Below are positions 48,201 to 51,188 of a DNA stretch of 64,000 bases, one piece after another. Below the pieces are notes generated by a model, which was not told the origin of the DNA, did not search any database, and saw only the letters and a program-made list of their open reading frames with translations. The position numbers and the translations under genes are program-made. The stretch is taken from assembly GCA_032622095.1 (NCBI GenBank), contig CP136066.1, forward strand, positions 8,825,784 through 8,889,783, given 5' to 3'. Source of the DNA: Siphonodentalium dalli. Taxonomy: Eukaryota > Mollusca > Scaphopoda > Gadilida > Siphonodentaliidae. Each line of letters begins with the position of its first letter. Position 1 is the stretch's first letter.

Positions 48201-48335
48201 TTATTGACAGCCCTCCAATAACGAAATTGTGTTTTAGATTCAACCTCGTAAATATTAGTGGATATATATGTGTGATTACCTGATTTTGCGCTGAAGATCA
48301 AAACAAGCAAAGTATAGAATATCTGTCGTCCCATC
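3397..48335 (-). CDS. Multi-EGF secreted protein gene (exon-based model)
   Basis: This entry covers the inferred gene; individual exons are listed separately. Thirty EGF-like exons lie on one strand. All are phase 1 at the acceptor, and all but the last are phase 1 at the donor, so they join without breaking the frame. The predicted product is roughly 1,100-1,150 residues of consecutive EGF modules with no other domain or transmembrane segment seen. Each module follows C-x4-C-x4-C-x6-C-x-C-x(about 12)-C, with a G-W or G-Y after the fifth cysteine. EGF arrays of this kind are normally extracellular, with three disulfides per module. Modules lack the D-x-D/N-E start of calcium-binding EGF domains. 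Two defects stand out: a nonsense codon at 19755-19757 and a one-base frame mismatch in the candidate first exon. The gene could be decaying, or those exons could be skipped or misassembled. The family name is unknown to me. Confidence 0.65.
3658..4194. mobile_element. Tc1/mariner-type non-autonomous element in an EGF intron
   Basis: Termini CAGTACCA and TGGTACTG are flanked on both sides by TA. The CAGT end and TA duplication are Tc1/mariner hallmarks. The inverted ends continue inward (aagtagtggtatatt against its complement). The interior is dense in ttaagcgc and aatatcgcaata motifs that pair with each other. Removing the element and one TA restores the intron sequence actcatatgTAgcttc, matching neighbouring array introns (actcatatatagcttt). 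There is no transposase frame. Confidence 0.88.
4247..4679. mobile_element. hairpin-ended MITE, copy 1
   Basis: Ends gtgacccgccatatc and gatatggcgggtcac are inverted repeats, and inside each end lies a further hairpin built on caatgcattctcttatatat. A central segment has gagcccc and ggggctc as a third stem. ATTT flanks both sides and could be a 4-bp target duplication. It sits in the intron between the two lowest-coordinate EGF exons. Related copies lie at 31578, 33802, 38134 and 40101, with hairpin-only copies at 33174, 48796 and 50680. Confidence 0.88.
5077..5190 (-). CDS. EGF exon A26 (array edge)
   Basis: 114 bp between acceptor catccag and donor GTAAGT. The module starts VCDTMDCEHGCCDETSGACE and ends GTPCDT. 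It differs from the array consensus at many residues (ETSGACE in the middle, LVGWF), so it has escaped recent homogenisation. A second GTAAGT and an extra gtcacatggtgt copy lie just downstream, making an alternative donor possible. Confidence 0.85.
5818..5931 (-). CDS. EGF exon A25 (array edge)
   Basis: 114 bp, donor GTAAGT, acceptor ttccag. It reads VCENVDCEHGCCDTVTGLCG, then C-T-D-G-W and ends GTPCDT. Intermediate between the diverged edge exon at 5077 and the homogenised core. Confidence 0.87.
6475..6588 (-). CDS. EGF exon A24
   Basis: 114 bp, core-type module (CEHGCCDTDDGTCSCMDGW) ending TACDS. The serine comes from gctgtc instead of ggtgtc at the donor side. Donor GTAAGT. First exon below the 4,836-bp repeat region. 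Confidence 0.9.
7131..7244 (-). CDS. EGF exon A23
   Basis: 114 bp, donor GTAAGC, acceptor catccag. Core consensus except G-G-T-G-T in place of G-G-A-G-T before the last cysteine. It resembles the exon one period upstream (7786). Confidence 0.9.
7786..7899 (-). CDS. EGF exon A22 (HOR1, position 1)
   Basis: 114 bp, donor GTAAGC. G-G-T-G-T variant, with a silent change (gcatgtacc) shared with 12622 and 17458, which marks this as position 1 of the higher-order repeat. Confidence 0.9.
8441..8554 (-). CDS. EGF exon A21 (HOR1, position 2)
   Basis: 114 bp, donor GTAAGT. Core protein sequence; diagnostic bases gctcgacgacc and gtaccagcg recur in 13277 and 18113. Confidence 0.9.
9103..9216 (-). CDS. 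EGF exon A20 (HOR1, position 3)
   Basis: 114 bp, donor GTAAGT. Core protein sequence with a diagnostic silent change (gctagagga) shared with 13939 and 18775. Confidence 0.9.
9758..9871 (-). CDS. EGF exon A19 (HOR1, position 4)
   Basis: 114 bp, donor GTAAGC. Carries W-S-S-N-G-G instead of W-S-S-S-G-G, shared with 14594. No counterpart survives in the third higher-order copy. Confidence 0.9.
10421..10534 (-). CDS. EGF exon A18 (HOR1, position 5)
   Basis: 114 bp, donor GTAAGC. Core protein sequence; matches 15257 in its intron variants (cagatggtgtgtg, cagggtagt). Also lost from the third copy. Confidence 0.9.
10535..11310 (-). other. Fused intron of HOR1 lacking an exon
   Basis: This 776-bp intron is longer than the usual 541. 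At about 10838/10839 the sequence jumps from a late-intron segment (tcttataacttg) back to an early one (catatcgaattgtcatg). A deletion of about 420 bp removed an exon and joined two introns. The identical junction is at about 15674 and 19191, so it predates the higher-order duplication. Confidence 0.85.
11311..11424 (-). CDS. EGF exon A17 (HOR1, position 6)
   Basis: 114 bp, donor GTAAGC. D-D-S-T replaces D-D-G-T before the fourth cysteine. Shares gtgctcacaatcc with 16147; the third copy of this position carries a stop codon (19664). Confidence 0.9.
11967..12080 (-). CDS. EGF exon A16 (HOR1, position 7)
   Basis: 114 bp, donor GTAAGC. Exact core consensus: CEHGCCDTDDGTCSCMDGW, then SSSGGAGTACDT. 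Confidence 0.9.
12622..12735 (-). CDS. EGF exon A15 (HOR2, position 1)
   Basis: 114 bp, donor GTAAGC. G-G-T-G-T variant, same as 7786 and 17458. Confidence 0.9.
13277..13390 (-). CDS. EGF exon A14 (HOR2, position 2)
   Basis: 114 bp, donor GTAAGT. Same protein and diagnostic bases as 8441 (gctcgacgacc). Confidence 0.9.
13939..14052 (-). CDS. EGF exon A13 (HOR2, position 3)
   Basis: 114 bp, donor GTAAGT. Counterpart of 9103, with the gctagagga marker. Confidence 0.9.
14594..14707 (-). CDS. EGF exon A12 (HOR2, position 4)
   Basis: 114 bp, donor GTAAGC. Carries S-S-N-G-G like 9758 and also D-T-D-N-G-T, a D-to-N change private to this copy, hence later than the higher-order duplication. Confidence 0.9.
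15257..15370 (-). CDS. EGF exon A11 (HOR2, position 5)
   Basis: 114 bp, donor GTAAGC. Same protein as 10421. It precedes the second copy of the exon-less fused intron (15371-16146). Confidence 0.9.
16147..16260 (-). CDS. EGF exon A10 (HOR2, position 6)
   Basis: 114 bp, donor GTAAGC. D-D-S-T variant, intact at the second cysteine (TGT), unlike its relative at 19664. Confidence 0.9.
16803..16916 (-). CDS. EGF exon A9 (HOR2, position 7)
   Basis: 114 bp, donor GTAAGC. Exact core consensus, same as 11967. Confidence 0.9.
17458..17571 (-). CDS. EGF exon A8 (HOR3, position 1)
   Basis: 114 bp, donor GTAAGC. G-G-T-G-T variant, same as 7786 and 12622. Confidence 0.9.
18113..18226 (-). CDS. EGF exon A7 (HOR3, position 2)
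   Basis: 114 bp, donor GTAAGT. Same markers as 8441 and 13277. The adjoining intron differs slightly (ctacaataatacgg). Confidence 0.9.
18775..18888 (-). CDS. EGF exon A6 (HOR3, position 3)
   Basis: 114 bp, donor GTAAGT. Counterpart of 9103. On the plus-strand right side it borders the recombination join that removed two units. Confidence 0.9.
19664..19777 (-). pseudogene. EGF exon A5 with nonsense codon (HOR3, position 6)
   Basis: 114 bp with intact donor (GTAAGC) and acceptor, but the codon for the second cysteine is TGA (plus-strand tca at 19755-19757) where 11311 and 16147 have TGT. Also carries D-D-S-T. If included, translation would end here, with five type A modules to its 5' side (19664 would be the fifth) and 22 modules lost. 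Because the exon is symmetric (phase 1-1), skipping it would restore the frame. A base-calling error is possible. Confidence 0.85.
20320..20433 (-). CDS. EGF exon A4 (HOR3, position 7)
   Basis: 114 bp, donor GTAAGC. Exact core consensus, counterpart of 11967 and 16803. Confidence 0.9.
20983..21096 (-). CDS. EGF exon A3
   Basis: 114 bp, donor GTAAGC. V-C-E-S-M-D-C: valine to methionine before the second cysteine, otherwise core consensus. Confidence 0.9.
21646..21756 (-). CDS. EGF exon A2, one cysteine codon deleted
   Basis: 111 bp instead of 114: plus-strand cacaaccgtgttc lacks one aca, so E-H-G-C-C-D becomes E-H-G-C-D. The frame is kept. This removes the extra seventh cysteine but shortens the second-to-third cysteine spacing from four residues to three. 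Donor GTAAGC, acceptor intact. A 137-codon frame runs through this exon because its upstream intron happens to be open. Confidence 0.88.
22299..22412 (-). CDS. EGF exon A1 (first of the type A array)
   Basis: 114 bp, donor GTAAAC (weaker than the GTAAG of its neighbours). V-C-D-S-V-D-C start and C-C-Y-T-D-D, with Y replacing D after the cysteine pair. It is the 5'-most type A module and is slightly diverged, as at the other array edge. Confidence 0.88.
22967..23071 (-). CDS. EGF exon B3
   Basis: 105 bp, acceptor gttacag, donor GTTAGT, phase 1-1. VCDGVDCGNGWCDYVTGD, then C-T-C-F-P-G-Y and TGCDT: six cysteines, a different subfamily from the array (G-N-G-W in place of E-H-G-C). All three type B exons use GTTAGT donors while type A exons use GTAAG or GTAAA. 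Confidence 0.87.
23632..23690 (-). pseudogene. Decayed type B EGF exon
   Basis: Minus-strand reading C-D-N-E-W-C-D-P-G-T-V-E-C-K-C-Y-P aligns with the type B core (N-G-W-C-D-Y-V-T-G-D-C-T-C-F-P) but lacks the second cysteine region, has no AG acceptor, and hits TGA at 23632-23634. Shortly after, in another frame, E-T-G-C resembles the last cysteine. It lies in the segment absent from duplication copy 2. Confidence 0.6.
24019..24090. repeat. 22-bp triplet repeat
   Basis: Three copies of aacccgtttattatatgatc plus at; copy 2 of the segmental duplication has only one (27661-27685). Confidence 0.9.
24366..24496. repeat. Palindrome with GC-rich centre
   Basis: Nested arms: tttcgaggttgacatgagg with its complement ending near 24490, then gaagttaatattcaccgagg-like inner arms around a centre ggcctgcggcc. 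Total stem about 60 bases. Repeated at 27967-28098. The 70-codon minus frame here is a by-product. Confidence 0.88.
24591..26828. repeat. 376-393-bp satellite, six units
   Basis: Units start with tcagtgcaatgctgccaa at 24591, 24968, 25361, 25737, 26113 and 26504. Length differences come largely from a (TA)n tract inside each unit (longest at 25208-25236). Units contain ttattgtgagctcaacaata and a closing ggataccgaacaataa. No coding potential. Confidence 0.95.
27219..27323 (-). CDS. EGF exon B2
   Basis: 105 bp, acceptor gttacag, donor GTTAGT, phase 1-1. VCDGVDCGNGWCDSVTGD, then C-T-C-S-P-G-W and TGCDT. It is the duplicate of 22967-23071, with three residue changes (Y to S, F to S, Y to W), so type B modules multiplied by the same process as type A but on a larger scale. 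Confidence 0.87.
28257..29363 (-). mobile_element. 1.1-kb insertion splitting a satellite unit
   Basis: A satellite unit stops at ttaatat (28256) and resumes at catgctttattg (29365), so the intervening DNA is an insertion. Its first 290 bp match 1143-1423 inverted and hold a long hairpin (28280-28392) with gtgacattccaggtc arms and a gggccgtcaggccc loop. The rest has a ccaatcag motif and ends gataacaac. The outermost gttatc and gataac are complementary. No transposase frame; a 173-codon minus frame is produced by the hairpin. Confidence 0.75.
30891..31577. other. No gene recognised
   Basis: AT-rich unique sequence right of the satellite. It has a partial satellite-like ggtatccactcaacgac at about 30948 and an acttgaaacttga motif near 31168 that resembles retroelement tails. 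No exon with EGF cysteines was found. Confidence 0.5.
31578..32032. mobile_element. hairpin-ended MITE, copy 2
   Basis: Full-length relative of 4247-4679: outer ends gtgacccgccataac and atatggcgggtcac, two terminal hairpins with caatgcattctcttatatat arms, and a central gagcccc/ggggctc stem. A 71-codon frame across it is spurious. Confidence 0.9.
32344..32445 (-). CDS. EGF exon B1 (first EGF module)
   Basis: 102 bp, acceptor tttgtttcag, donor GTTAGT, phase 1-1. It starts V-C-A-T-V-D-C, then GNGWCDCVTGDCTCFPGW and E-T-F-C-L-T. One residue shorter at its start than other modules and with an extra cysteine (D-C-V). It is the 5'-most EGF exon and the most diverged type B copy. Confidence 0.85.
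32446..32896. other. Unique intronic sequence
   Basis: No repeat, domain or palindrome noticed. It would be the 3' end of the long first intron. Confidence 0.5.
32897..33030. repeat. dispersed repeat, also at 50995-51130
   Basis: aaaatattcgaaataaaatc, attaattgatagaa and ggtcttca(a/g)ttcatatt recur in the same order at 50995-51130, with moderate divergence. Class unknown. Confidence 0.8.
33028..33371. repeat. Inverted repeat enclosing a double-hairpin element
   Basis: ttaaccctttacccaaca (33028) pairs with tgttgggtaaagggttaa (to 33371). Between them, 33174-33347 consists of just two of the 70-bp hairpins, head to tail, with ends ccctgtgccaatgcat and atgcattggcacaggg. This is the minimal form of the hairpin MITE without its central segment. 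Confidence 0.85.
33802..34420. mobile_element. hairpin-ended MITE, copy 3, with an extra outer shell
   Basis: Ends gtggcccgccatatc and gtggcgggtcac are flanked by atat on both sides. An extra pair of arms (33819-33890 against 34326-34415, including gatggaagcatgcactacat) encloses the standard element with its two hairpins. Either a longer family member or one element inside a related one. Confidence 0.85.
34478..34560 (-). repeat. Possible retroelement 3' tail
   Basis: On the minus strand gccaataaaacttaactt is followed by two ttatc-like units, resembling a polyadenylation signal plus short tandem tail. A related sequence lies at 46160-46195. No associated coding sequence was found. Confidence 0.35.
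34567..35312. mobile_element. Foldback element with ~165-bp arms
   Basis: 34567-34735 (gcacgttt-side arm including atgctcatcgcgtgcggaga) is the near-exact complement of 35142-35312. Further inward, gggtctgcacgtttatta pairs loosely with taataaatgtgcagactc. The spacer has no transposase. The 75-codon frame inside is arm sequence. Confidence 0.88.
35313..35907. other. No gene recognised
   Basis: Contains a short direct repeat (gcgtttctggttgctcccg at about 35330 and 35361). Two short opposing frames (62 and 78 codons) overlap and show no domain. Confidence 0.45.
35908..36230. repeat. dispersed repeat, also at 41838-42152
   Basis: ggaaactagtaccat, ctccattaagatgcagttaa, tatcgatgtcaaacgtcgtt and ccagcgcggaccctg recur in order at 41838-42152. 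The tail end of both copies has scattered atttggcaaa motifs. Confidence 0.88.
36270..36590. repeat. caaattcaccctctgggg motifs and palindrome
   Basis: caaattcaccctctgggg occurs near 36294. At 36509-36575 a palindrome has cagagggtgaatttagtg facing cactaaattcaccctctg. The 121-codon plus frame crossing it continues into the 20-bp minisatellite and is not a gene. Confidence 0.75.
36748..37504. repeat. 20-bp minisatellite, ~38 copies
   Basis: Unit gcgatatatccataatacag with rare substitutions (c/t at the junction, tatatcca/tatattca). Because 20 is not a multiple of 3 and the unit has no stop on the minus strand, all three minus frames are open for the whole array. The resulting 20-residue periodic frame (YGYIACIMDISPVLW) is produced by the repeat. 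Confidence 0.96.
37505..38133. other. No gene recognised
   Basis: Unique sequence with short frames (83 codons minus, 70 codons plus) that show no domain or codon bias I can recognise. Confidence 0.45.
38134..38412. mobile_element. hairpin-ended MITE, copy 4 (left-truncated)
   Basis: The left hairpin is reduced to gagaatgcattagcc. The central gagcccc/ggggctc segment and the right hairpin, itself with a shortened loop, are intact to cattggcacagg. Confidence 0.88.
38630..38720. repeat. Short tandem aacgccacat motif
   Basis: aacgccaca or aacgccact occurs four times at 17-25-bp spacing, with ttggtca between copies. An irregular minisatellite. Confidence 0.7.
38730..39400. other. No gene recognised
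   Basis: No convincing exon, repeat or palindrome seen. Confidence 0.4.
39401..39577. repeat. 37-bp minisatellite, ~5 copies
   Basis: Unit catgtaactgaactaacctt ctttgctgtg ccccttg, nearly perfect until the last copy. Followed at 39580-39715 by the dispersed repeat shared with 2868-3010, a neighbourhood that also has aactaacctt, so the two loci are related. Confidence 0.93.
40031..40541. repeat. 62-bp direct repeats flanking a hairpin MITE
   Basis: 40031-40092 and 40480-40541 both read gtgaatgagtg(t/g)atgcctg and atgtatcagatgaatt with few differences. They enclose the hairpin element at 40101-40472. Confidence 0.88.
40101..40472. mobile_element. hairpin-ended MITE, copy 5
   Basis: Both terminal hairpins are complete (taccctgtgccaatgc to gcattggcacagggta), with the central gagcccc/ggggctc stem. 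The gtgacccgcc outer ends seen in copies 1-3 are absent, so the taccctgtgcc/ggcacagggta boundary may be an independent element end. Confidence 0.9.
40780..41837. other. No gene recognised
   Basis: Mostly unique. A tcaagg..aaatggcgtcc segment at 40733-40770 is inverted relative to 42930-42977 (ggatgccatcttggatta). Scattered atttggcaaa motifs appear from 41760. Confidence 0.4.
41838..42152. repeat. dispersed repeat, second copy
   Basis: Partner of 35908-36230 in the same orientation and landmark order. Ends at ccagcgcggaccctg. Confidence 0.88.
42241..42287. repeat. (TA)n microsatellite
   Basis: About 23 TA dinucleotides. The apparent YIYI frames on both strands come from it. Confidence 0.97.
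42440..43335. other. No gene recognised
   Basis: Unique sequence with a duplicated ctctgaatgagttgttc near 42799 and 42880. No domain found. Confidence 0.4.
43338..43420. repeat. Half-palindrome related to 58566-58712
   Basis: gcaatcaac.tcgttttcgatg and gtatagaagtgtct match one arm of the large palindrome at 58566-58712. Here only one arm is present. Confidence 0.85.
43421..44390. other. No gene recognised
   Basis: An 88-codon plus frame at 43783-44049 starts with M-T-C-I-D and lacks any domain or splice context I recognise. Confidence 0.4.
44395..45130. repeat. Two copies of an 80-bp repeat in a larger duplicated segment
   Basis: cctgtacgggaatgagtgga at 44412 recurs at 45051, each followed by ttactcgactcagagaacag. 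In addition, about 44500-45050 is a diverged copy of 48985-49530 (caggtaagtgggtg, ccggaatgacaa-like, ccacataat, atggatgtcaa, ggtcccaat, cagttgca). The 154-codon minus frame here has no recognisable domain. Confidence 0.7.
45140..46390. other. No gene recognised
   Basis: Contains a short duplicated ccaaatcctat.tagttggaaa (about 45830 and 45864) and, at 46160-46195, a taagataagttaaattttat tail-like motif. Otherwise unique. Confidence 0.4.
46396..47463. mobile_element. Foldback element with ~295-bp arms
   Basis: 46396-46690 is the near-exact complement of 47170-47463, for example ggcgaaattgaacgaat against attcgttcaatttcgcc, and ggacatg.agattgacgaccc against its partner. The 480-bp spacer has a 78-codon plus frame (46929-47165) with no transposase signature. 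Too long for a typical MITE hairpin; class unknown. Confidence 0.9.
47464..47950. other. No gene recognised
   Basis: Unique AT-rich sequence right of the foldback element. No feature is supported. Confidence 0.4.
47954..48024. repeat. 70-bp palindrome
   Basis: ccaagtttatagcggaattt and its complement ending at ctgggaactcg meet at cgag/ttttgt with almost no loop. It lies about 260 bp downstream of the candidate first exon in the sense of transcription. Confidence 0.9.
48280..48335 (-). CDS. Candidate first coding exon (signal peptide)
   Basis: A strong acceptor (tttttgtttcag) is followed immediately by ATG and ends at donor GTAATC. The ATG frame reads MGRQIFYTLLVF and then DLQRKI, ending in phase 2, which does not fit the phase-1 EGF exons. 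The phase that does fit reads FLIFSAKS at its end, a plausible hydrophobic signal-peptide end. The two halves would join if the run of five T residues (plus-strand 48300-48304) were four. I infer a signal-peptide exon with a one-base homopolymer change, either a sequencing error or a real frameshift. Confidence 0.5.
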
Positions 48336-48399
48336 TGAAACAAAAAATAAGGCTATAACAACCAAATTACAAGACAGAGCTGATTCCCATTGTTACGCT

Positions 48400-48958
48400 G
48401 GTCATACACTGCCACCACGTACTCAAAACGTGAGGAAATCTCGCATGTTTTTATTGAAGACTTTGATCGGTTATAATTCATTCTGCATTATTCTGAGAAA
48501 CCGAACTGTCCATATGTGGCAGTGATGAAAATATTATATTACGAATGTTTCTATCATTTTTTTTTTTTAATTTTGTCTTACATTCTATAACAGTTTTTAT
48601 ATTTTGTTCTTATATTCTTTAACAATTTTATAAAAATAAGAAATTCTTACATGCTTTATAAATTTTGTTTTACATTCTCTTATAATTTTTATCATTTATT
48701 ATCATCTTATCTTACATTCTTTAACAATTTTTTATTATTTTTTTTTATTTTTCTTGTTTTTTAACAATTATAAAAAAATATATATATAATTTGACAGGCC
48801 AATGCATTCTCTTATATATGCGAGGCGACATATTGTCGACTCGCATATATAAGAGAATGCCTTGGCACAGGGTTTTCGCATACACTGCAACCAAGTACTA
48901 AAAACGTGAGGAAATCTCGCATTCATTCTGCATTATTCTGAGAAACTGAACTTCTGTA
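48400..48958. repeat. Direct repeats flanking a hairpin element
   Basis: 48403-48513 and 48880-48958 share catacactgc.accacgtact, aacgtgaggaaatctcgcat and cattctgcattattctgaga. The right copy is about 25 bp shorter inside. They enclose an AT-rich cttacattctttaaca tract and a hairpin. Confidence 0.85.
48796..48872. mobile_element. Solo hairpin of the MITE family
   Basis: One hairpin, ggccaatgcattctcttata to gagaatgccttggcacaggg, preceded by a degenerate attctttaacaattttta tract that corresponds to the element's internal spacer, expanded. Confidence 0.85.
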
Positions 48959-48984
48959 TTCATTTGTTTTTTATGTTAACCAAT

Positions 48985-49530
48985 ACAGGTAAGTGGGTGC
49001 CTGACAATGTAACACATCTGTCCGGGTCAACGAAAATCACACCTAGCCCTCCGGAATGACAATAACAAGTCAGAATGGAGCACTGACTGACGGACCTTAA
49101 ATTACGGCCTTTCCGTTTATCAACATAAGTAGAGTAAAAGAAACAATGGCTTACAACCTATCCGTCATATAAATTCCCCACATAATGAAGGTGATGCATT
49201 AATGTATGGATGTCAAAAGAAAGGGCAGGTTGTCTGCTGTAGGCATATTAAGGAAGATTCGAGGCTAAATATGATGATGACAAAGGTCCCAATTTCTCGC
49301 AGACAAATTGCTCCTGGTTCTGATGGCATGAATTTTTAGGTGGAAGCTGGATCCTGGGGTGGTTTGTTGGAATAGTTTTAGAACATACCCCACCAAAACA
49401 CGATTTCATTTTATGCCAAAAGTAGAATTTAGAATTTTTTGATAATTACTCCAAATGAGTTAAAAAGATGCCAAATTGTTTTGATAAGATCATCATCAGT
49501 TGCAGTTTGCTGACTATATGCCATGCTAAG
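48985..49530. repeat. Diverged copy of 44500-45050
   Basis: Same landmark order as described for 44395-45130. Neither copy has an intact frame. Confidence 0.7.
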
Positions 49531-50289
49531 CGCATGTCACATAACGTTTCGACTCGATTTGTCTGTATTCATTTTTGGGAATTGGCTAGATCAAATCAGA
49601 ATGAATTGGAATCGATAAAACTCTTAAATAAACCATGTTATATTTAGTTCAGTACATATACGTGGTAGTAGTGGTCAGACCAGCGTAGTGATGGGACTGC
49701 ACTCTGCCTTCCAGTTTGTACATCAGCTTGAGCTGTACGATTCTTAGTACAAATTTCCTCCGACTTAAACTAGCGTATAGAACAACCGCATGCTGGAATG
49801 GGATTTAGATATGGTGGTGTATGTGTGTGCGTGGGGTGGCTAGTGTGTGTGGGTGGTTGTGAGTGTGTGTGTCAACCTCCTCCAACCCCAACTTTGGCCA
49901 AAATGTTCATCAGCTGGAAATTTCATACCAAAGGTAGGTTATAGTTATAGATATATAGGTCAATATTCCAACAAGTATTTAGTATGAAATGTGTTGTTTC
50001 AGACCAAAAGTGTAATATAAGGATTATCAGTTCGAACATCAAACAAATCATAAGGGTGTTAAATTGAAAATTTCCAACATTTGAAAAGTTTTAGTAACTT
50101 TTGGAAAATGAACATTTCAAATAGTGCAAATGGAATGTTTCGATCTGCATCAAGGAGGTTCAGTTGGAACCTATCATACCAGAATGAGTATAGAATATAA
50201 TAGCATTTATTGAGCCTCATTGAACCAGTTGAAACATTGTGTTAATAACAACATTTGAGTGAATATAATATCAAAACATGAAATAATTT
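49531..50289. other. No gene recognised
   Basis: Includes a TG-rich tract (49810-49872) and, at 49880-49935, ccaactttggccaaaatg and ggaaatttcatacc, which recur at about 60618-60660. Confidence 0.5.
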
Positions 50290-50754
50290 GAATTGTTAAC
50301 AAATGTAAGCAAAAATGAAAACAATTATTAAAAATGTTAAAGAATGTAATAAATAATGATAAAAAAAAAAATAATTGTTAAAGATTGTAAGAGAAAATGA
50401 TAAAAACAAATTGATAAACAATGTAAGAATTTTTTTTTTAAATGATAAAATTGTTAAAGAATGTAAGAAAAAATGATAAAAATAATAAAATTGGGAAAGG
50501 ATATCATACAAAATGATAAAATTTGTTATAGAATGTAAGGAAAAATTATTTTAAAAAAATGATAAATATAATAAAAATTATTGTTAAAGAATGAAAGAAA
50601 AATGATTAAAAAAATTTATAAAAATTGTTAAGGAATGTAAAAAAAATTGTAAATTTTTTTTTTTATAAAACTTTGTTATGCTAATGCATTCTCTTATACA
50701 TGCGAGGCGACCTATGGTTAACTCGTATATATAAGAGAATGCACTGCCACAGGG
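50290..50754. mobile_element. Hairpin element with expanded internal repeat
   Basis: About ten degenerate copies of ttgttaaagaatgtaagaaa followed by aatgataaaa (30-35 bp) lead into a diverged hairpin (50680-50754, aatgcattctcttatacatg). This is the spacer of the hairpin MITE turned into a minisatellite, in the opposite orientation to 48570-48872. Confidence 0.8.
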
Positions 50755-51188
50755 TATTTAATGTTGCGCCAGCGCAGCTCCCGTCATAGAGACTAGATGA
50801 AGTAGTGAGGGTTCAAGTTGAGAGATTAAAACGTGAGTGATAGCTTTGCAGAGTTTGTCTAGAACATTACAGGTACCTTGTATATTTTGAGGATTTTCCG
50901 ATCAGTTTCTGAATAGAGAATCTTGATGAATATCTAATAAAATGCAGAAAGAAAGAAATGAAGTTCTCATTTTGTGATTTAATCATCTCAATTTATAATA
51001 AAATATTCGAAATAAAATCAATATTAATTGATAGAATCCAGACAGGGTCTTCAATTCATATTTATTATTTAATACCTACGAATCTTTTTCAAAATTCTTA
51101 TATGAAGAGACAATCTACCTTTAAAGCGTTAATGTTAAATTAGACATATAAGCTTTCCCAAAATACGCCAATGATTATCAATATTTGA

